Of a stretch of 64,000 bases of DNA, positions 57,330 through 64,000 are shown one piece after another. Source of the stretch: Catenuloplanes indicus. Lineage in GTDB: Bacteria; Actinomycetota; Actinomycetes; Mycobacteriales; Micromonosporaceae. The stretch spans positions 4,278,001 to 4,342,000 of the forward strand of contig NZ_JAUSUZ010000001.1 in the NCBI RefSeq assembly GCF_030813715.1, in the 5' to 3' direction. The position numbers and the translations under genes are program-made. The notes under the pieces are model-generated. The model was not told the DNA's origin. It ran no database searches and saw only the letters and a program-made list of their open reading frames with translations. The first letter of the stretch is position 1. Every line of letters starts with the position of its first letter.

Positions 57330-58433
57330 CTAGCCTGCCTGTGGAAGACCCGCGCGCGCCGCCACCGCGGTGTCCGGGTGGTCGGCGAAGACGCCGTCCA
57401 CGCCGAGCGAGTAGAACAGCTCGTACTCCGCGGTGATGTCGCCGCGCGCGTTCGGGTCCGTGCCGATCCGGAAGTCGGCCGGCAGGAACTGGTTCTCCGC
57501 CCGGAACGTCCACGCGTGCACGACCATCCCGAGCCGGTGCGCGTCCCGCACCACGGCCGTCGGCGCCAGCAGTTTCCCGGACGCGTCCCGCGGCACGATC
57601 AGGTTCTTGTTCGCGCCGACGCCGGACGCGTACCCGCTGACCCACCTGAGCCCGTCGGAAGACGCCAGATCGGCATAGGTCCGCGGGTCACCGGCGACGA
57701 CGAAGTCGTAGGGCCGCCCCGCCGCGTCCATCAGCTGCGCCAGCCGCACCCCGGTCAGCCGGCGCAACCGCCGCAGGTTCGCGGTCTCGAACGACTGGAT
57801 GATCACCGGCGACCGGCGGTCCCGCCACCCGGCCGCGTGCAGCGTCCGGACCAGCGGCTCCTCCAGCGGCAGCCCGATCGACTGGAAGTACGTCGGGTGC
57901 TTCGTCTCCGGGTACACCCCGATCGTCCGCCCGCGGCTCCGCGACTCCGCCTTCGCCAGGTCGACGACCTCCTGGAACGTGGGGATCTGGAACCGGCCGT
58001 CGAACGCCGTGTTCGCCGTCCGGACCAGCGGCAGCCGCTCCTCGGCCCGCAGCGTCCGCAGCTCCGCCAGCGTGAAGTCCTCGGTGAACCAGCCGCTCAC
58101 GGCCGTACCGTCGATGGTCTTGGTGGTCTTCCGCGACGCGAACTCGGCGCGGGTGGCCACGTCGGTGGTCCCGGAGATCTCGTTCTCGTGTCGCGCGACC
58201 AGCACGCCGTCGCGCGTCGACACCAGGTCCGGCTCGATGAAGTCGGCGCCCATCCGGATCGCCAGCCGGTAGGCCTCCAGCGTGTGTTCCGGCCGGTAGC
58301 CGCTGGCCCCGCGGTGCGCGATCACCAGCGGCTTCGTGCGGGCGGCGGGGGCGGCGGAGGCGGGGGCGGCGGGGGCAACGGCCAGCCCGATTCCGGCCAG
58401 CCCGAGGGAAGTGGTCACGGCACGACGTCTCAT
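57330..58433 (-). CDS. Exported glycerophosphodiester phosphodiesterase
   Basis: 367-residue GDPD. HRGASGYRPEHT holds the general-acid His and a metal ligand, MGADFIEPDLVSTRDGVLV the metal-binding Glu/Asp pair and RHE the second His. MRRRAVTTSLGLAG at the start, followed by a hydrophobic segment and APAAPASAAPA, fits a signal with an RR pattern, so export through Tat or Sec is likely. It hydrolyses glycerophosphodiesters to glycerol-3-phosphate. ATG at 58433; divergent from the ktrB gene with a 106-base gap. Confidence 0.9.
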   Translation of the reverse strand: MRRRAVTTSLGLAGIGLAVAPAAPASAAPAARTKPLVIAHRGASGYRPEHTLEAYRLAIRMGADFIEPDLVSTRDGVLVARHENEISGTTDVATRAEFASRKTTKTIDGTAVSGWFTEDFTLAELRTLRAEERLPLVRTANTAFDGRFQIPTFQEVVDLAKAESRSRGRTIGVYPETKHPTYFQSIGLPLEEPLVRTLHAAGWRDRRSPVIIQSFETANLRRLRRLTGVRLAQLMDAAGRPYDFVVAGDPRTYADLASSDGLRWVSGYASGVGANKNLIVPRDASGKLLAPTAVVRDAHRLGMVVHAWTFRAENQFLPADFRIGTDPNARGDITAEYELFYSLGVDGVFADHPDTAVAARAGLPQAG

Positions 58434-58539
58434 CACCGCATCCAATCGACAGGAAACGAAATATTCACGACCCTGAGGTGAACCGCGCGAGAGTGTCAAG
58501 TGGCCCGGATCGCACCCGGGTGATAGACAGTCCCACGCC

Positions 58540-59874
58540 ATGCGTCGTCAACTGCAGCACCCCGCCCGCATCGTGCCCGCGGCGTTCCTCGCCCTGGTGG
58601 TGGTCGGGACGGTGCTCATGATGCTGCCCGTCTCGCGCGCCGAGCCGGGCTTCGCGCCGTTCGTCACGGCCCTGTTCACCGCCACCTCCGCGGTCTGCGT
58701 GACCGGCCTGGCGGTGGTGGACACCGGCACCTACTGGTCCCCGTTCGGCCTCGGCATGATCACCGTGCTGACCCAGATCGGCGGCCTCGGCATCATGGTG
58801 ATGGCCACGCTGCTCGGCGTGCTCATCTCGCAGCGCCTCGGCCTGCGTGGCCGCCTGATGGCGCAGACCGAGAGCCGTACGCTGGAGACCGCGGACATCG
58901 GCCGGATGGTGCTGCGGATCGTGGCCGTCTCGTTCGTCTGCGAGGCGGTGATCGCGGCCGTGGTCGGGCTGCGGTTCTGGCTCGGCTACGACTACTCGTT
59001 CGGCCGCGCGGTGTGGGAGGGCGTCTTCCACTCGATCCAGGCGTTCAACAACGGCGGCTTCGCGCTCTACCCGGACAGCCTGATGCGGTTCGTCGGCGAC
59101 GACTGGATCTGCATACCGCTGGTGCTGGGCGTGATGCTCGGCAGCATCGGCTTCCCGGTCATCTTCGAGCTGGCCCGCGAGTGGCGCACGCCCGCGAGAT
59201 GGTCGACGCACACCCGGCTGACCGTGTGGGGCTCGATCGTGCTGGGCGTCTTCGGCTTCATCTTCGTGCTGGCGTTCGAGTGGAACAACCCGTCCACGTT
59301 CGGCCCGCTGAGCTGGGGTGACAAGGTGCTGGCCGCGTTCACCCAGGACGTGATGACCCGGTCCGGCGGCTTCAACAGCGTCGACTTCGGCGCGATGCAC
59401 CAGGAGACGCTGACCATCAGCACCGCGCTGATGTTCATCGGCGGCGGCAGCGGCTCCACCTCCGGCGGCATCAAGCTGACCACGTTCTTCCTGCTGGCGT
59501 TCGTGATCCTGGCGGAGATCCGGGGCGAGCCGGACGTGGTGATCGGCCGCCGCCGGATCGCGGAGACCACGCAGCGGCAGGCGATGACCGTGGCGCTGCT
59601 CGGCGTCGCGCTGGTCGGCACCGGCACGCTCGCGCTGCTCGCCATCGACCGGGACATCACGCTGGACCGGGCGATCTTCGAGGCCACGTCCGCGTTCGCC
59701 ACGGTCGGCCTGTCCACCGGCATCACGCCGACCCTGCCGGAGAGCGGGCAGGTGGTACTCGTCATCCTGATGTACGTGGGGCGGGTCGGCACCATCGCCG
59801 TCGGCTCCGCGATCGCCCTGAACACCCGCCAGCGGCTCTACCGCTATCCCGAGGAGCGACCCATCGTTGGCTAG
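58540..59874 (+). CDS. ktrB: Potassium uptake transporter, TrkH/KtrB type
   Basis: 444 residues with four pore-loop repeats of the SKT superfamily: TSAVCVTGLAVVDTG, FHSIQAFNNGGFALYP, VMTRSGGFNSVDFGAM and FATVGLSTGITPTL, each with the selectivity Gly. The gating loop GGGSGSTSGGIK follows. Imports K+ with Na+ or H+; needs a KtrA ring. Overlaps ktrA by eight bases. Confidence 0.94.
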   Translation: MRRQLQHPARIVPAAFLALVVVGTVLMMLPVSRAEPGFAPFVTALFTATSAVCVTGLAVVDTGTYWSPFGLGMITVLTQIGGLGIMVMATLLGVLISQRLGLRGRLMAQTESRTLETADIGRMVLRIVAVSFVCEAVIAAVVGLRFWLGYDYSFGRAVWEGVFHSIQAFNNGGFALYPDSLMRFVGDDWICIPLVLGVMLGSIGFPVIFELAREWRTPARWSTHTRLTVWGSIVLGVFGFIFVLAFEWNNPSTFGPLSWGDKVLAAFTQDVMTRSGGFNSVDFGAMHQETLTISTALMFIGGGSGSTSGGIKLTTFFLLAFVILAEIRGEPDVVIGRRRIAETTQRQAMTVALLGVALVGTGTLALLAIDRDITLDRAIFEATSAFATVGLSTGITPTLPESGQVVLVILMYVGRVGTIAVGSAIALNTRQRLYRYPEERPIVG

Positions 59875-60541
59875 CAACGGCAGAAGCAACCTCGACGACA
59901 ACGTGGTGGTGATCGGGCTCGGCCGGTTCGGCGGCCAGGTCGCCGACTCGCTGCTGCGCCTGGGGCATGAGGTGCTCGGCATCGACGAGAGCCCGAAGAT
60001 CGTCCAGCAGTGGTCGGACCGGCTCACCCACGTGGCGCAGGCCGACTCGACCGACAACGACGCGCTGCGACAGCTCGGCGTGCACGAGTTCCAGCGTGCG
60101 GTGGTCGGCATCGGCACCGACATCGAGGCCAGCGTGCTCACCGTGCTCGCGCTGACCGAGATCGGCATCACCGAGATCTGGGCCAAGGCGATCTCCGCGA
60201 AGCACGGCAAGATCCTGTCCTCGGTCGGCGCGAACCACGTGATCTATCCCGAGGCGGTGATGGGCGACCGCGTGGCACACCTGATCACCAGCAAGATGAT
60301 CGACTTCATCGAGTTCGACCAGGGCTTCGCGATCGCGAAGGTGCGCGCGCCGCAGGACACCGCCGGCCGCTCGCTCGCCGACATCGGGCTGCGGAAGCGG
60401 CACGGCATCACGGTGATCGCGGTCCGGCCCCCGGACGGCAGCTTCATCTTCGCGGAGGCGGCGACGCTGGTGCCGGCCGGCAGCAAACTGATCGTGGCCG
60501 GCACCCCGAAACAGGTCCAGGCGTTCGCCGCGACGACCTGA
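59867..60541 (+). CDS. ktrA: Potassium uptake regulatory subunit, TrkA/KtrA type
   Basis: 224-residue cytosolic ring subunit. RCK N domain: VVVIGLGRFGGQVADSLLRLG (nucleotide loop), then an acidic GIDESPKIVQQ. RCK C domain (about 140-220): IAKVRAPQDTAGRSL and GSKLIVAGTPKQV. ATP/ADP or NAD(H) binding controls the KtrB pore. Starts at a TTG overlapping the ktrB stop. Confidence 0.94.
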   Translation: MASNGRSNLDDNVVVIGLGRFGGQVADSLLRLGHEVLGIDESPKIVQQWSDRLTHVAQADSTDNDALRQLGVHEFQRAVVGIGTDIEASVLTVLALTEIGITEIWAKAISAKHGKILSSVGANHVIYPEAVMGDRVAHLITSKMIDFIEFDQGFAIAKVRAPQDTAGRSLADIGLRKRHGITVIAVRPPDGSFIFAEAATLVPAGSKLIVAGTPKQVQAFAATT

Positions 60542-60574
60542 AAACGTTTCCACGGTACGGCCGAGAGCGCCGGG

Positions 60575-62110
60575 CTACCGGGAGAGCAGCTGGTCGACCG
60601 GCGCGTAGTCGTCGGTCAGCACCCGGGCGTCGTCGACGAACGCGGCCAGCTCCGCGCCGTCCAGCATGGTCACCGGGCCCGGCACGGTCTGCGCCATCCG
60701 CGCCCGGATCGCGTCCAGCGGCAGCGGCGCGGCGGACGCCACGATCACGAAGTTCGCGCCCTCCTTCCCGGCCAGCCCGTCCGGCGGCCCGATCAGCGCC
60801 ACGTGCGGGAACACGTCCTGCACGGTCGCGGTCTGCGCGCGGATGAAGTGCAGCGGCGGGTAGTCGATGACGTTCTGGGCGTAGATCGCGCCGTCCTTCA
60901 TCGCGCCCCGGACCTGCACCGCCATCTCCCGCGTCGACAGGTGCCACGGCACCACCAGGTCGCCGAACGCGTCGCCGACCACGAAGTCCGCGGCACCGGC
61001 CGGCTGCCCGGCCAGCGACACCCGCGCGTCGCCGACCACCACGCGCAGGTCCGGGCCGGTCTCCAGGCCCAGTTCGGCCTTGTCCAGCTCGACCAGTTCG
61101 CCGTCCAGCTCCAGCACGGTCTGCGCGCTGCCCGGCCGGACCGCGGCCAGGTACTGCGGCAGCGTGAAACCGCCGCCGCCGACGTGCAGCGCGGTCACCG
61201 GCGCACCGGCCGGTGCGGCCACGTCGGAGACCGCCGCGATCCACTGCACGTACTCGAACTCCAGGTGCCGCGGGTCGTTCAGGTCCACGTAGGAGTGGTC
61301 GCCGGCGTTCAGCACCAGCGTGCGGCCGCCCGGCCGGTTCTGGTCCGCGACCACGGAGGCGCAGCTGTACTCCGTCTCCACGTCGCACGGCGTCGGCGCG
61401 ATCGCGGTCAGCCCCGCGGCGACGAGCCCCACCACCGCGGCCGTGACCCGGGCCTTCGGCGTACCGGCCGCGTCCAGCCGACGCAGGTACCAGCCGAGCG
61501 CCAGGCCGCTCACGCCGAGCAGCACCGCCAGGCTCAGCATGATCACCCGGCTGGGCAGCGCCGCCACCAGCACGAACCCGGTGCCGAGCGTGGCCGTGAT
61601 GCCGCCGAGCGTGCCCAGGCCGGAGAGCCGGCCCACCACCTGCCCGGTCCGGCGCAGGTCGGACAGCTGCAACTTCACCACCATCGGCGAGATCGCGGAG
61701 AGCAGCCCGGCCGGGACCACCACGGCGAGCGCGGTCAGCAGCAGCACGCCCCCGGCCGCGTTGCCGCGCAGGATCTCACCGGCGTAACGGATCAGCGGGA
61801 AGGTGAGCGCGGTCGCGATGCCGGCCAGGATCAGCGCCGGTGCCAGCATGGTGCGCGGGTCCCGGCGGTCGGCCAGCCAGCCACCGGCCCAGGCGCCGTA
61901 CGCGATCGCGGCCAGCGCCATCCCGATCACCGAGCTGGTGGTCTGCAACGTGAGCCCGACGTACGGCCCGATCAGCCGCTGCGCCACGATCTCCAGCACC
62001 AGCACCGCGCCGCTGGACCCGAAGACCAGCGTGGCGGCGAGCGCGTCGGGCAGGGCTTTCGGCTGGTCTTCCACGGCTTTGGATTCGTCGTCCACCCGGC
62101 AAGTAAACAC
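60575..62110 (-). CDS. Fused MFS-like membrane / spermidine-synthase-like protein
   Basis: 511 residues. The N-terminal half (about 20-230) has six to eight helices (GSSGAVLVLEIVAQRLIGPY, then YGAWAGGWLADRRDPR as in MFS half-transporters). The C-terminal half is a spermidine synthase-like methyltransferase fold: ALHVGGGGFTLPQYLAA (SAM loop), LELDGELVEL, VVVGDARVSLAG and VVGDAFGDL. It lacks a clear aminopropyl-acceptor Asp motif, so polyamine synthesis is not certain. GTG start at 62110; a GTG at 62095 is possible. Function unknown in actinobacteria. Confidence 0.85.
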   Translation of the reverse strand: MFTCRVDDESKAVEDQPKALPDALAATLVFGSSGAVLVLEIVAQRLIGPYVGLTLQTTSSVIGMALAAIAYGAWAGGWLADRRDPRTMLAPALILAGIATALTFPLIRYAGEILRGNAAGGVLLLTALAVVVPAGLLSAISPMVVKLQLSDLRRTGQVVGRLSGLGTLGGITATLGTGFVLVAALPSRVIMLSLAVLLGVSGLALGWYLRRLDAAGTPKARVTAAVVGLVAAGLTAIAPTPCDVETEYSCASVVADQNRPGGRTLVLNAGDHSYVDLNDPRHLEFEYVQWIAAVSDVAAPAGAPVTALHVGGGGFTLPQYLAAVRPGSAQTVLELDGELVELDKAELGLETGPDLRVVVGDARVSLAGQPAGAADFVVGDAFGDLVVPWHLSTREMAVQVRGAMKDGAIYAQNVIDYPPLHFIRAQTATVQDVFPHVALIGPPDGLAGKEGANFVIVASAAPLPLDAIRARMAQTVPGPVTMLDGAELAAFVDDARVLTDDYAPVDQLLSR

Positions 62111-62115
62111 GGGCT

Positions 62116-63231
62116 TCAGTAGAGCGACACGTGTACGTGGTTCGTGTGCGTCGCGGACGGTGATCCTCGCCCGCTGTACGAGCGCCAGCCGTTGCCCGGC
62201 ATCCAGATCTGCCGGTACCAGATCACGTAGAGCACGCCGAGCGAGTCCGCGTTGTGCACCAGGTAGGCGGCCAGCCGGTCGCCGTACTCCCGGTCGCCGC
62301 CGCGCGCGTTCACGTCCTCGAAGCCGTCCGCAGCGGCCGCGAAGTCGCAGGCCCGGCCGCGCGGATGCTCACCGCCGCCGCCCGGGCGGTAGCAGGAGAC
62401 GAACCGCCGGAACCCGTCCGCCCGCGCCTGCCGCATCGCGTGCAGCGTGCGTGGCGTGACGCAGCCGCGCGTGGTCGGGTCCGCGACCGTGCACGACTCG
62501 TCCGGCCAGGCGCCGCCCGCGCTGCGCGGGGCCGGTTCCGCGGCGGCCGAGTCCGCGTCGACGAAACCGCCGGGGCCGCCGCCACCGGCCGCGGCCAGCG
62601 CGCGTTCGGCATCCTTGCGCCGCTTGGCCTGGATCTCCACCTGGCGTGCCTGCTCGCGCACCTCGTCGTCGATCGCGGTGCGCGCCCGTCGCGCCTCCGC
62701 CCGGGCCGTCCGCAGGTCACGCAGCCGCGCGTCGTCCAGCACCGCGATCGTCTCCAGCCCGGTGGTCCGCTCCAGGAACTCCAGCCGGTCGCGCGCGGCG
62801 AGCAGGAGCATCGGGCCGGAGATGCGGCCGCGCCGGTACGCCTCCCCCGCGACCACGCCGACCCGCGCGGTCAGCGTCACGATGTCCGCCTCGGCCTGCT
62901 TCAGCCGCAGCACCAGCGCGACCTGCCGCTTCTTCGACGCGTCCAGCCGCGCCTGCGCGTCGATGTGCGCCTTCGCGGCCTCCTCCAGCGCCTTCCGCAG
63001 CGTCCGGGTGCCACCCTCGTCGTCGCCGCGGTCCGGTTCCCGTCGCCCGGCCACCGCCACCGCCCCGGCCGGCGGCACCGCCACCGCCCCGGCCGGCGGC
63101 ACCGCCGCCGCACCACCGCCCGGAACCGCCGCTGCGGCGTCCGGAGGTGAGAGCGGCGGAACCGCGCGCGCCGGCGGGACTGTGCTGAGAAGGACGAGCG
63201 TCGCCCCGACGACCGGAAGAATCCTCCTCAT
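62116..63231 (-). CDS. Exported coiled-coil protein with M15-like C-terminal domain
   Basis: 371 residues: signal peptide (about 1-22), a Pro/Ala-rich segment with two AVAVPPAG-type repeats, a long coiled coil (about 75-205), then a C-terminal domain (about 240-371). This ends GRACDFAAA...TNHVHVSLY, the Asp/His pattern of D,D-carboxypeptidase-like M15/VanY folds found in related actinobacteria; the first His (GGGEHPRGRACDF) is also present. It may cut or bind peptidoglycan. ATG at 63231 with a GGAGGA site directly upstream (CCTCCTCAT read in reverse). Confidence 0.78.
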   Translation of the reverse strand: MRRILPVVGATLVLLSTVPPARAVPPLSPPDAAAAVPGGGAAAVPPAGAVAVPPAGAVAVAGRREPDRGDDEGGTRTLRKALEEAAKAHIDAQARLDASKKRQVALVLRLKQAEADIVTLTARVGVVAGEAYRRGRISGPMLLLAARDRLEFLERTTGLETIAVLDDARLRDLRTARAEARRARTAIDDEVREQARQVEIQAKRRKDAERALAAAGGGGPGGFVDADSAAAEPAPRSAGGAWPDESCTVADPTTRGCVTPRTLHAMRQARADGFRRFVSCYRPGGGGEHPRGRACDFAAAADGFEDVNARGGDREYGDRLAAYLVHNADSLGVLYVIWYRQIWMPGNGWRSYSGRGSPSATHTNHVHVSLY

Positions 63232-63325
63232 GGCGCGCGCCCGCCTCCTCGGTAGACCTGGATCGCGCGCCAGCCTATCTAGACTTACCCAGGTCAGAGC
63301 CCATACCGCGCGTACGGGGGACAAC

Positions 63326-63688
63326 ATGTTCCGAGAGCTCTACCCGATCCTGAGCACCACCCGCATGACCGATATGATCCATTTCTACGGCGACCTGCTC
63401 GGCGCACGCCAGACCTACCGGTTCCCGGACGACGGCCCGCCCGCCTACGTCGGCCTCACGCTCGGCACCGTCTCGGAGTTCGGCCTCGCCGCCACCGAGA
63501 CCCCGCCGCCCGCGCGACGCCACATCGACCTGTGCGTCTACGCCGACGACTGCGACGCGGCCGTCGCCCACCTGCGCGACCACGGCGTCACGATCACCGA
63601 GGAGCCCGCCGATCAGCCGTGGGGGGAGCGCACAGCCCGCGTCACCGACCCCGACGGCAACCCGCTGGTCATCCTCTCCCGGCTCTGA
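63326..63688 (+). CDS. VOC superfamily (glyoxalase-like) protein
   Basis: 120 residues in two beta-alpha-beta-beta-beta units: MFRELYPILSTTRMTDMIHF and, in the second half, HIDLCVYADDCDAA, then VTDPDGNPLVILSRL. The usual metal ligands (His, Glu) are only partly clear. Bleomycin-resistance-like or dioxygenase-like; function unknown. Overlaps the convergent sulfotransferase gene by 20 bases. Confidence 0.85.
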   Translation: MFRELYPILSTTRMTDMIHFYGDLLGARQTYRFPDDGPPAYVGLTLGTVSEFGLAATETPPPARRHIDLCVYADDCDAAVAHLRDHGVTITEEPADQPWGERTARVTDPDGNPLVILSRL

Positions 63689-64000
63689 CCCCACGCCCGA
63701 CGGCCCAGATCGCCAGTCCCGCCCCGGCCATCGCACCGGCCGCGGCCGCCACCCGGCGTCGCGTCGTCCGCGCTCGGGCACGCGCCTGACGCGCCTGGAA
63801 GGCCGCTCGTTCATTCGCCTTCGGAAATGGTTCGTCCGGCACCGGGACACCGAGGAACGCGCAGAGCGGCTCCCACCCGTCCCGGACCTCGAACACCAGC
63901 AGGCGTTCGGCCGCGACATGCGTCCGTACCGCATCGGTATGTCCCCGAAACGCGGCGACGGCACGGTCCCGGTCGGCGAACCGGCCGCCTTCGCGATCGC
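63669..64000 (-). CDS. Sulfotransferase family protein (partial, 5' end outside window)
   Basis: The frame is open to the window edge. The visible 110 residues include RFADRDRAVAAFRGH, LLVFEVRDGWEPLCAFLGVP and PDEPFPKANERAAF, the conserved end of actinobacterial PAPS-dependent sulfotransferase-like proteins. A basic run and a C-terminal hydrophobic helix follow (AAAAGAMAGAGLAIWAVG), suggesting a membrane tail. The PAPS-binding N-terminus is not in the window. The GTG at 63896 is internal, not the start. Confidence 0.75.
   Translation of the reverse strand, partial: DREGGRFADRDRAVAAFRGHTDAVRTHVAAERLLVFEVRDGWEPLCAFLGVPVPDEPFPKANERAAFQARQARARARTTRRRVAAAAGAMAGAGLAIWAVGRGVRAGRG

Overview
The window is high-GC actinobacterial chromosome, most likely Micromonosporaceae (Actinoplanes/Catenuloplanes-like). 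This rests on base composition, protein similarity recalled from memory and gene order; no database search was run. Two blocks keep an order also known from Mycobacterium tuberculosis. One is rplL-rplJ, rplA-rplK-nusG-secE, tRNA-Trp, hadB-hadA, rpmG, tRNA-Met, tRNA-Thr (1-7139). The other is moeZ, a DUF3152 metalloprotease, TetR, DUF3107, a ferritin-like protein and a DEAD-box helicase (38081-46929). There is no phage, CRISPR array or insertion sequence; the variable parts are short islands and repeat-filled intergenic stretches.

Region by region: 1-7139 is the translation/secretion block on the minus strand, with a mannosyltransferase-like gene between rplA and rplJ. 7266-10051 holds a membrane GGDEF/EAL protein and a 58-residue membrane peptide. 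10360-12991 is an accessory patch: a conserved 69-aa protein, an internally deleted TetR gene coupled to a membrane protein, and an AspBHI-like modification-dependent restriction enzyme. 13207-27888 carries nine respiratory complex I genes in three separate pieces: nuoIJKLMN on the plus strand, nuoCH and nuoB on the minus strand. htpX, yajQ, tRNA-Tyr, a GNAT, a glucose dehydrogenase and a DUF2252 gene lie between them. nuoA, nuoD, nuoE, nuoF and nuoG are absent from the window, so these subunits must work with partners encoded elsewhere.

27907-36038 is metabolism and transport: an iron-box-controlled siderophore-interacting reductase, a PLP-dependent decarboxylase, proA-proB, an alkyltransferase-like repair protein, an MFS/GPH transporter and a gamma-glutamyltransferase-like protein. 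36039-37116 is gene-free and holds two different repeat arrays. After the moeZ-helicase block, 47344-64000 is mixed: polysaccharide deacetylase, VanZ-like protein, an unrecognised exported protein made of three copies of a ~92-residue module, DUF2470, a methyltransferase, a copper module (CopZ plus an exported His-rich protein behind a CsoR-type operator), an NlpC/P60 hydrolase, a RecQ helicase fused to a phosphoribosyltransferase-like domain, an exported glycerophosphodiesterase, a KtrB/KtrA potassium system, a spermidine-synthase-like membrane protein, an exported M15-like protein, a VOC protein and the 3' part of a sulfotransferase gene.

The most unusual items are the three-module exported protein (49263-50504), the dispersed complex I set without NuoA and NuoD, the intergenic repeat families (one of them in four copies across 27 kb), the RecQ-phosphoribosyltransferase fusion, and a ribosomal protein L33 with one zinc-ligand cysteine replaced by Asp.
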